This document shows positions 7,404 through 13,222 of a DNA stretch of 13,222 bases, in pieces. The translations under genes and the position numbers were made by a program. Source of the stretch: Pseudomonadota bacterium (lineage in GTDB: Bacteria > Pseudomonadota > Alphaproteobacteria > JAKJEU01); the NCBI GenBank assembly GCA_022705265.1, contig JAKJEU010000016.1, positions 1 through 13,222 of the forward strand, in the 5' to 3' direction. The notes under the pieces were generated by a model, which worked only from the letters and a program-made list of their open reading frames with translations, made no database searches and was not told the origin of the DNA. Positions within the stretch are counted from its first letter, which is position 1. Each line of letters starts with the position of its first letter.

Positions 7404-8568
7404 AGATCTTGCTTGGAAAATCCTTATTAATGTTTTAAACAAAAAAGAAACATTAAAAGTACAAAATTTTGATAATAATTTATCAGATAATGATAAAGCT
7501 TTCTTAAAATTGTTGGTATATTCAACTATACGACATATAAATAAGTTGGAATTCGTTTTATCAAAATTTGTTAAAAAAAGACCTGATAAAGACATAAAAG
7601 CTTTGTTATTGCTTGGGATTACTCAAATATTATTTATTGATGTTCCTGCTCATGCTTGTCTTTTTGAAACAGTGGAAGTTATTAAAAAGTCAAAATTCAA
7701 AAACAACGCAAGCTTTGTAAACGGGGTTTTAAGAAATGTTTTAAGGAACAAAGAAATTCCCGACATTTCAAACTTTCCTTCTTCTTTTGAAAAAGTTTTA
7801 AGCAAAGATTATAATAAAGACGAGATATCCTTGTTATCAAAGGAATTAGAGCAAGAACCAAGCCTTGACATTTCGGTTAAATCCGATGTTTCAAATTGGG
7901 CAAGCGAACTTGATGGCGAAATTATTGAAAACAACACCATAAGACTTAACAACCCAAGACAAATATTCAATCTTAACGGATATGATAATGGCGATTGGTG
8001 GGTGCAATCTTTTGCGGCTTCTCTTCCCGTGTTCATGTTTTCTGATTTGAAAAATAAAAAAGTTGCTGATTTTTGCGCTGCTCCTGGTGGTAAGACGGCT
8101 CAAATTTTGAATATGGGTGGCAAGGTTCAGGCTTTTGATATTTCAAATAAACGAATCAAAACTTTAAAAGAAAATATTGAAAGACTTAAATTCAAAGACA
8201 TTAAAATAATTAATGCTAACCCTTGCGAATTTGAATTTAATGAAAAATTTGATGCTATCTTGGTTGATGCTCCTTGTTCTGGCACTGGAACTCTTCGCAA
8301 AAACCCTGATGTCGTACTAAAAAATATTGATTTTAAGAATTTAGAAAAAATTCAATTTAAACTTCTTGAAACTGCTTTATTAAATGTTAATATTAATGGA
8401 GAAGTTGTTTACAGCACTTGTTCTTTGATGAAAAAGGAAGGAGAACTTTTAGTCAAACAAGTTTTAAACAATTTTAAAGACTTCTCACTTGTAAAAGAAA
8501 AACGAGTTTTTCCTGATAACAAGTATCAAGAAGGGTTTTATATGGCTTTGTTAAAAAGGATTAAATAA
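7396..8568 (+). CDS. rsmB: 16S rRNA (cytosine(967)-C(5))-methyltransferase, RsmB/Sun family
   Basis: RsmB uses S-adenosylmethionine to methylate C5 of a cytosine in 16S rRNA (C967 in E. coli). Residues 1 to about 130 form a helical NusB-like RNA-binding domain (ending near ASFVNGVLRNVLR, 105-117). The Rossmann methyltransferase domain follows: WWVQSFAASLPVF (201-213), the SAM-binding FCAAPGGKT (226-234), AFDIS (246-250), motif IV DAPCSGTGTLRKNPD (291-305) with Cys294, and motif VI VVYSTCSLMKKEGE (337-350) with the presumed nucleophile Cys342. Having both Cys residues is the mark of RNA m5C methyltransferases. At 390 residues it is somewhat shorter than the usual 430, mostly in the linker. The ATG lies 8 nt inside the end of dxs. 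The fused NusB-like domain distinguishes it from RsmF and other m5C enzymes, so rsmB is the best name, though the target base is inferred. Confidence 0.92.
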   Translation: MVRDLAWKILINVLNKKETLKVQNFDNNLSDNDKAFLKLLVYSTIRHINKLEFVLSKFVKKRPDKDIKALLLLGITQILFIDVPAHACLFETVEVIKKSKFKNNASFVNGVLRNVLRNKEIPDISNFPSSFEKVLSKDYNKDEISLLSKELEQEPSLDISVKSDVSNWASELDGEIIENNTIRLNNPRQIFNLNGYDNGDWWVQSFAASLPVFMFSDLKNKKVADFCAAPGGKTAQILNMGGKVQAFDISNKRIKTLKENIERLKFKDIKIINANPCEFEFNEKFDAILVDAPCSGTGTLRKNPDVVLKNIDFKNLEKIQFKLLETALLNVNINGEVVYSTCSLMKKEGELLVKQVLNNFKDFSLVKEKRVFPDNKYQEGFYMALLKRIK

Positions 8569-8569
8569 G

Positions 8570-9601
8570 TTGGAAAATATCGTTTGTTTCCCATTATCTT
8601 GTGACGAGAGTGAAAAAATTTTAAATATTGCTTTACCCTTAATAAGCAAGATTAAAAACTTTACACCACTTGTTGCGCTCCATCATTCGTCGCCAATGAT
8701 TGAAACCTTTCTTAAAGAAAATAATATCAAATATAAGATTATTGGAATCGAAAGAAAAGTTTTTCCAAAGGAAAATTTTTTAAAAAACCTTTTCATATCT
8801 TATATCGCAAGCCCAAAAGTTTCTGATTTTTTGGATAAGATTAATCCATCAATTGTTCATTCTTTTGATATTTCAACAAGCATTACTTGGAATTCTGCGG
8901 TTAAGATGAATAACAAAAAAATCGTCTTTTCTCAAAGCTCTAAATGGGATTATAACCAATCCATGCAAGAAGTTATAAAGATGGCCGATGCAATAATTTC
9001 TCCTCTTAACACTATGTACGAAACTTTGCCTTTATCCTTAAAACAAAATGCCAAAGTTATATATCCTTTTTTAAGAGAGGAAAACGAAAAAATAAATTTA
9101 AGGCAAGAATTTAATTTAAGCGATGATGATTTGATTATTGGTATAAAGTCTTCGGACAAGACCAAGGTTTTTGTTTTAGCTGAAAAAATCCAAGAGGCTT
9201 TTAACAAAAAAATCGTGTTTTTAATGAAAGGTAAAAGTTCTTTTGAACTTACCGAAGAAAAATACAAAATTATCGGAAGACCTTATAAAGAATTTCCTTG
9301 TGGTTGCGATGCTTTTGTAATTTACAATTACGAGGACAACGCATTCTTTGACACAAGAAGAGCTTTTAAAAACAATGTTCCTGTTTTTGCTTTGCGAAAC
9401 GATATAAACCTTGAACTTATCGAAGATGGCGATACTGGTTTTCTTATTAACTATGAAAACCCTTGTGATTTTGCAAAACGATTATGTAAACTTTGGAGTG
9501 CCAAGGATAGTGTTGCAAAAATCGCTTTAAAACAACAAAACACCACCATAGACGATTATGCCAAAAAAATAGAATCCATTTACGAGGAGATTTTAAAATG
9601 A
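8570..9601 (+). CDS. Glycosyltransferase-like GT-B protein, catalytic Glu motif degenerate
   Basis: The frame starts with TTG at 8570, one nucleotide after the rsmB stop, with AAGGA (8556-8560) 9 nt upstream; there is no earlier in-frame ATG. The 343-residue protein looks like a two-domain GT-B fold. Residues 1 to about 170 alternate strands and helices (PSIVHSFDISTS, KIVFSQSS, MADAIISPLNTM). Residues about 185-343 resemble the GT4 sugar-nucleotide-binding half: LIIGIKSSDKTKVFVLAEKI, a conserved-looking NNVPVFALRND (268-278) and IEDGDTGFLINYENPCDFAKRL (284-305), matching the G-x-PV and DG-x-x-GFL patterns. However, the E-x7-E motif expected before the PV segment reads DNAFFDTRRAF (256-266), with Arg264 where the second Glu should be. 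No membrane segment or signal peptide is visible. It may be an inactive or diverged glycosyltransferase, or use another mechanism; donor and acceptor are unknown. It is translationally coupled at both ends. Confidence 0.7.
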   Translation: MENIVCFPLSCDESEKILNIALPLISKIKNFTPLVALHHSSPMIETFLKENNIKYKIIGIERKVFPKENFLKNLFISYIASPKVSDFLDKINPSIVHSFDISTSITWNSAVKMNNKKIVFSQSSKWDYNQSMQEVIKMADAIISPLNTMYETLPLSLKQNAKVIYPFLREENEKINLRQEFNLSDDDLIIGIKSSDKTKVFVLAEKIQEAFNKKIVFLMKGKSSFELTEEKYKIIGRPYKEFPCGCDAFVIYNYEDNAFFDTRRAFKNNVPVFALRNDINLELIEDGDTGFLINYENPCDFAKRLCKLWSAKDSVAKIALKQQNTTIDDYAKKIESIYEEILK

Positions 9602-10896
9602 AAATAATAGTTGGGCAATTAAATTCAATTACTGGCGATATTGACAATAATTTTAAGAAAATTGAACAATTATATAAACAAAATGAATTCGTTTTAATCC
9701 ACCCCGAGGTTGTTTTTGGGGCTAATATAAAAAGTCTTTGCTTAAACAAAGATTTTATAAAAAAAGTCGATGAATTTAAAAACTTAATTCTCGAAAAAAA
9801 CAAAAAACTTCCTTTTCCTTGTTATTTTTACAACAAACCTTGGCATAAAAATTTCAATTTTTCATCAAAGTCTTATGGAATCCATTTAAACCTCGTCGGC
9901 GGTTTTGATGAGTGCGTTTTTCATGGAAATTCTTTTATCATTAACAAACAAGGCAAAAAAATATACGAATTTGAACGATTTAAAGAAGAAATTGCCGAAA
10001 TTGAATTTGAAAATGATGATTTTAAAACCGAAAAAACTTTAAATAAAATATCAAACCAAGAAAACATATTCAACGCCCTTATAATAGGGCTTAAAGATTA
10101 TGTTAATAAGTCAGGATTTAAAAAGGTTATGCTTGGGCTTTCAGGAGGAATGGACAGTGCGTTTGTCGCAACCCTTGCCAAAGAAGCTTTTGGAAGCGAA
10201 AATGTAAAGGCCTATTTGCTCCCTTCAAAATATACTTCTGATTTAAGCAATGAACTTGCGATAAAGCTTTGTGAAAATTTCAAAATACCTTATGAAATCA
10301 TTCCAATTATGCCTATGTATGAGGAGATTTTAAAAAACATATCAAAAAGCTTTGAAACTGAAAGAGTTGATACAACTTTGGAAAATTTACAAGCAAGAAT
10401 CAGAGGCGTAACCCTTATGTCTTTATCAAACCGCAACGATGCTATGCTTCTTGCAACCAGCAATAAATCAGAAATTTTTGCAGGATATGCAACCTTATAT
10501 GGTGATACTTGTGGCGGCTTTAACCCTATAAAAGATTTATATAAAACCGAAATTTTTGAGCTTGCTTATTGGTACAACAAAAGACACAAAAATAAAATTC
10601 CAAAAGAAATTATAACAAGACCTCCAAGTGCAGAACTTAGAGATAATCAAAAAGATTCTGATAGCTTGCCTGAATATCCTGTCTTTGATGCAATATTAAA
10701 ACTTATTCTTGATAAAAATTTAAGCTTTGATGAAGTTGTTGAAAAAGGTTTTGATAAAAATACCGTTATTAGAATTTTAAAATTAATCTCAAATTCAGAA
10801 TATAAAAGATGCCAAGCTCCAATCGGTACAAACCTTATGAAAAGCTCGGTTTATAACAAAAAATTACCTCTGGTTAACAAATTTTTTATAAATTAA
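9598..10896 (+). CDS. nadE: NAD+ synthetase with a shortened glutaminase domain lacking catalytic Lys and Cys
   Basis: NadE amidates nicotinic-acid adenine dinucleotide to NAD+ using ATP. The synthetase half looks intact: the ATP loop SGGMDSA (182-188), ENLQARIRG (262-270), ATSNKSE (286-292), GDTCGGFNPIKDLYK (302-316), PPSAELRDNQKDSDSLPEY (342-360) and the tail KRCQAPIGTN (403-412). The N-terminus is the nitrilase-type glutaminase of two-domain enzymes: IVGQLNSITGDI (4-15), HPEVVF with Glu37 (35-40) and LVGGFDECVFHGNSF (99-113). The stretch that should follow about residue 70, with the catalytic Lys and the Cys strand (ICED type), is missing. The sequence passes almost directly to FYNKPWHKNF (77-86), which aligns with the LNASPF-type segment beyond the Cys. 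Total length is 432 against about 540 or more for two-domain bacterial forms. It probably uses free ammonia or a partner glutaminase. The ATG overlaps the upstream stop (ATGA) and has GAGGAG before it. Confidence 0.9.
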   Translation: MKIIVGQLNSITGDIDNNFKKIEQLYKQNEFVLIHPEVVFGANIKSLCLNKDFIKKVDEFKNLILEKNKKLPFPCYFYNKPWHKNFNFSSKSYGIHLNLVGGFDECVFHGNSFIINKQGKKIYEFERFKEEIAEIEFENDDFKTEKTLNKISNQENIFNALIIGLKDYVNKSGFKKVMLGLSGGMDSAFVATLAKEAFGSENVKAYLLPSKYTSDLSNELAIKLCENFKIPYEIIPIMPMYEEILKNISKSFETERVDTTLENLQARIRGVTLMSLSNRNDAMLLATSNKSEIFAGYATLYGDTCGGFNPIKDLYKTEIFELAYWYNKRHKNKIPKEIITRPPSAELRDNQKDSDSLPEYPVFDAILKLILDKNLSFDEVVEKGFDKNTVIRILKLISNSEYKRCQAPIGTNLMKSSVYNKKLPLVNKFFIN

Positions 10897-10952
10897 ATCA
10901 GTTTTTCTTTTAATTTTTTAAAATTAGTGTTAATGTATGCGGTAAAATTAAT

Positions 10953-11843
10953 ATGGTGGATATAATGGACAATAATTTGATTGAATTAAAAAACGATTCA
11001 TTAAAGCTTGAAGTCAATCCTGCTAAGGGCGGTTTAATAACCAAGTTTTATAGCATAAAAGATGATTTTGATATCATAAAAGAAGTAAAAAACGACAATC
11101 TTTCTGGTATGTTTCCACTTATTCCTTATTCCAACAGAATAAGGGGGGGAAATTTTGTTTATTGGGGAATAAAAAGAAATGTTCCTAAAAACCACCCTGA
11201 ACTTAACGACCCAATTCATGGAGACGCTTGGTTAAAAGAATGGAAAATCGAAGAAAAAGGTGAAAACTATGTTATAATGTCTTATGAACATGATGGAAAA
11301 AATGGCTTTCCTTTTTCATATTCTGTAAGAAAAAAGCTCACTTTAAAAAACAGTCGCCTTTCAATTGATATAAGCATAAAAAATACAGGAAGCCTTCCAA
11401 TGCCTTGTGGAGTTGGAATTCATCCTTATTTTAAAAAAGATGGTAAAGTTTTGTTAAAATTTAAAAACAAAACTATATGGGCTGATGAAACTTCGCTTAA
11501 TAAGCAAGTACCTTATAAGACTGATGCTTCTTACAATTTTGAAAACGGCAAAGAATTACCAAACGAAGACTTTGATATATGTTTTGGCGGGTTTGATGGC
11601 CACGCTGAGATCATTTGGCTTGATAAAGATTTCTCATTAAGCATTGATGCCCATGAAGATTTCAACCATATTGTTTTATTTAGCCCAAAAGATTCTGATT
11701 TCTTTTGCTTGGAACCTGTAACCAACGCAACTGATGCTTTTAACCTTGCATCAAAAGGCATTACTGGAACTGGCATCCAAACAATTGAACCAGAAGAAAT
11801 CTTAGAAAGCAAAATAGAATTAAGAATAAACATAAAAAAATAA
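10953..11843 (+). CDS. Aldose 1-epimerase family protein (YphB-like)
   Basis: Members interconvert the alpha and beta anomers of aldoses such as glucose or galactose, feeding the correct anomer to sugar kinases. The 296-residue length fits the shorter, YphB-like branch better than classical GalM (about 340). Seen directly: PLIPYSNRIRGGNF (55-68), the first active-site His in PIHGDAW (His89), the second in GIHPYF (His157), and the presumed base Glu254 in CLEPVTNATDAFN. All three key residues are present, and the fold should be a beta-sandwich. Two starts are possible: ATG at 10953 with no good Shine-Dalgarno, or ATG at 10965 with GGTGGA (10955-10960) close upstream; a -10-like TAAAAT (10943-10948) fits the second better. 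The 56 nt after nadE contain only AT-rich sequence without a convincing terminator. No other galactose gene is nearby. It may act as a glucose mutarotase supporting glycolysis, with pyk 30 nt downstream; the substrate is inferred. Confidence 0.88.
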   Translation: MVDIMDNNLIELKNDSLKLEVNPAKGGLITKFYSIKDDFDIIKEVKNDNLSGMFPLIPYSNRIRGGNFVYWGIKRNVPKNHPELNDPIHGDAWLKEWKIEEKGENYVIMSYEHDGKNGFPFSYSVRKKLTLKNSRLSIDISIKNTGSLPMPCGVGIHPYFKKDGKVLLKFKNKTIWADETSLNKQVPYKTDASYNFENGKELPNEDFDICFGGFDGHAEIIWLDKDFSLSIDAHEDFNHIVLFSPKDSDFFCLEPVTNATDAFNLASKGITGTGIQTIEPEEILESKIELRINIKK

Positions 11844-11860
11844 TATTTAACATTAAATTT

Positions 11861-11876
11861 AAGGAAATACCCCGTG
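11861..11876 (+). promoter_or_regulatory. Shine-Dalgarno and GTG start that define the pyk start
   Basis: AAGGA (11861-11865) lies 8 nt before GTG (11874-11876). The protein encoded from this GTG begins HKNLTKIVITLGPAT, the normal pyruvate kinase N-terminus, and no upstream in-frame ATG fits. The 30-nt gap after the epimerase stop holds no hairpin. Confidence 0.8.
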
Positions 11877-13222
11877 CATAAGAACCTCACTAAAATCGTT
11901 ATAACATTAGGTCCAGCAACTTGTACAAAAGAAAAAATCAAAGCTTTAATCGAAGAAGCAGGAGTTACAGTATTCAGACTTAACTGCTCCCACGGTTCAA
12001 AAGAACAACACGAAGCAAATGTAAAAAAAATTCGTGAAGTTGAAAAAGAACTTGGTGTACATTTGTCAATTCTTTTCGACCTCCAAGGACCAAAATTAAG
12101 AGTTGGGGCTTTTGCCGATGGTAAAGAATTCATCTTAAATGTTGGTGATAAATTCCGTCTTGATATGGATAAAACACCAGGAGATAAAACCAGAGTATGT
12201 TTACCACACCCTGAAATTTTCCAAGTTATGTCAAGCGGGATGATTTTGATTTTAAATGATGGTAAGGTTAAGTTAAAAGTTAAAAGCTTTGGCAATGATT
12301 TTGCGGAAACCGAAGTTATTGTAAGCGGTCCTATTTCTGACAGAAAGGGTGTAAATATCCCTGGTATCGAACTTCCTATTTCTGCTTTAACTGAAAAAGA
12401 TTTAGAAGATTTGAAAATGGCTTTAAGTCTTGGTGCAAACTGGATTGGGCTTTCCTTTGTTCAAAGACCAGAAGATGTTTATATGGCTAGCTCTTTAATT
12501 CAAGGTCGTGCTGGCATTATTTCTAAAATTGAAAAACCTACTGCTATTAAAACTTTAAGCAAGATTATTAAATTGTCTGACGGCGTTATGGTTGCTCGTG
12601 GCGACCTTGGTGTTGAAACTTCTGCTGCTGAGGTTCCTGTATTACAAAAAAGAATTGTAAAAGAATGCAGAAGACAAGGAAAACCAGTAATCGTTGCGAC
12701 ACAAATGCTTGAAAGTATGTTGACTGCTCCTACTCCAACTCGTGCTGAGGCTTCTGATGTTGCTACTGCTGTTTATGATGGTGTTGATGCGGTTATGTTA
12801 TCTGGTGAAACTTCTGTGGGACAATTCCCTATCGAAGCTGCTTCTATTATGGCTAAAATCATTAACAATGTTGAACAAGACCCTCTTTATTCTCATTTGA
12901 TGGACGCTTTCCCAGAAGAACACCCAAATGATGATATTGGTACTGCTATTACTTCTGCTGCTAAACAAGCTTCTTTAATCTTGCCTGATATCAAAGCAAT
13001 TGTAAGCTATACTATGACTGGTTCTACTACTTTGAAAACTGCGAAAGAAAGGCCACATGTACCTATTCTTTCTATGACTTCAGTTGAAAAAGTTGCTCAA
13101 AAAATGAACCTTGTTTGGGGCGTTACTCCGATTATGTCTGGTGATTACAAGTCTTTGAACGATATCGAAGCAAAATCAATTGAAGTTTGCAAAGATTTAA
13201 ACATCATTGAAAAACCAGAAGA
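11874..13222 (+). CDS. pyk: Pyruvate kinase (C-terminus cut by window edge), predicted K+-independent type
   Basis: Pyruvate kinase transfers phosphate from phosphoenolpyruvate to ADP, the last ATP-yielding step of glycolysis. It starts at GTG (11874); 449 codons lie in the window, so about 25-35 residues are missing from the usual 470-480. Motifs in order: KIVITLGPAT (7-16), RLNCSHG (35-41, usually RxNFSHG), DLQGPKLRVG (69-78), KGVNIPG (158-164), LTEKDLEDL (172-180), ISKIEKP with catalytic Lys218 (216-222), ARGDLGVE (241-248), IVATQMLESM (273-282), PTRAEASDVATAVYDG (288-303) and MLSGETSVGQFP (308-319). The partial C-terminal regulatory domain follows (from about 345). The L-Q-x-x-K-x-x-V pattern at 70-77 is the signature described for potassium-independent pyruvate kinases; Glu at position 74 would mean dependence. 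It probably shares a transcript with the epimerase gene. Confidence 0.97.
   Translation, partial: MHKNLTKIVITLGPATCTKEKIKALIEEAGVTVFRLNCSHGSKEQHEANVKKIREVEKELGVHLSILFDLQGPKLRVGAFADGKEFILNVGDKFRLDMDKTPGDKTRVCLPHPEIFQVMSSGMILILNDGKVKLKVKSFGNDFAETEVIVSGPISDRKGVNIPGIELPISALTEKDLEDLKMALSLGANWIGLSFVQRPEDVYMASSLIQGRAGIISKIEKPTAIKTLSKIIKLSDGVMVARGDLGVETSAAEVPVLQKRIVKECRRQGKPVIVATQMLESMLTAPTPTRAEASDVATAVYDGVDAVMLSGETSVGQFPIEAASIMAKIINNVEQDPLYSHLMDAFPEEHPNDDIGTAITSAAKQASLILPDIKAIVSYTMTGSTTLKTAKERPHVPILSMTSVEKVAQKMNLVWGVTPIMSGDYKSLNDIEAKSIEVCKDLNIIEKPE

Noticed and set aside
9598..10017. Idea that nadE carries a frameshift or is a pseudogene
   Set aside because: The frame is continuous through both domains, the flanking motifs stay in register, and all synthetase motifs are intact, so the missing part is an in-frame loss.
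10897..10952. Possible terminator between nadE and the epimerase gene (TTTTAA...TTAAAA)
   Set aside because: The repeat is entirely A/T with a 3-4 nt loop and no G-C pair, and it is expected by chance in this composition.
11531..12295. 254-codon open frame on the minus strand across the epimerase-pyk junction
   Set aside because: Both plus-strand genes underneath have clear family motifs in frame. The minus frame gives a Ser/Phe-rich product with no coherent motif and would end inside one gene and begin in another.
1..13222. CRISPR arrays, tRNA or rRNA genes, insertion sequences, attachment sites
   Set aside because: I saw no spaced direct repeats, no tRNA-like cloverleaf, no rRNA signature, and no transposase or integrase motif on either strand.

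Overview
This is an AT-rich stretch of bacterial chromosome, densely packed with housekeeping genes. It most likely comes from a fermentative or glycolytic alphaproteobacterium, possibly one of the uncultured host-associated low-GC lineages. The assignment rests on recalled family patterns: the Pgk block around residues 144-206 and its LPGVKALE tail, the Dxs GDGSMSAGMAFEAMNNAG segment, the GAPDH RARAAAMSMIPT segment, and the xseB-ispA-dxs gene order. No database search was possible, so the taxonomy is an inference.

Layout. The left arm is on the minus strand, read from right to left: gap (4291-3284), pgk (3187-1994), an unrecognised two-pass membrane protein (1928-981), and a SprA-like putative zinc metalloprotease (866 to the window edge, C-terminus cut off). 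Stem-loops lie between gap and pgk and between pgk and the membrane protein; the second one contains part of the membrane-protein gene's Shine-Dalgarno sequence. From the divergent gap/xseB region (4292-4416) a compact plus-strand operon runs right: xseB, ispA, dxs, rsmB, a glycosyltransferase-like gene and nadE (4417-10896), with junctions of +18, -4, -8, +1 and -4 nt. After a 56-nt gap come an aldose-1-epimerase-like gene (10953-11843) and, 30 nt later, a pyruvate kinase gene with a GTG start that runs off the right edge.

How the genes work together. gap, pgk and pyk cover most of the lower, ATP-yielding half of glycolysis. The aldose epimerase may supply the right sugar anomer. dxs uses pyruvate and glyceraldehyde-3-phosphate from the same pathway to start the MEP route, and ispA extends its C5 products to farnesyl diphosphate. 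nadE makes the NAD+ that GAPDH needs. xseB (exonuclease VII) and rsmB (16S rRNA methylation) are housekeeping genes carried along in the operon.

There is no CRISPR array, mobile element, toxin-antitoxin module or phage gene here, and I do not see a clearly new multi-gene system. The most unusual item is NadE: its glutaminase domain has lost, in frame, roughly the 100 residues that carry the catalytic Lys and Cys, while the synthetase domain looks intact. Second-tier items are the SprA-like protein (GSV where the family has GEV), the hairpin overlapping a ribosome-binding site, the glycosyltransferase-like protein lacking the usual catalytic Glu motif, and the unrecognised membrane protein.
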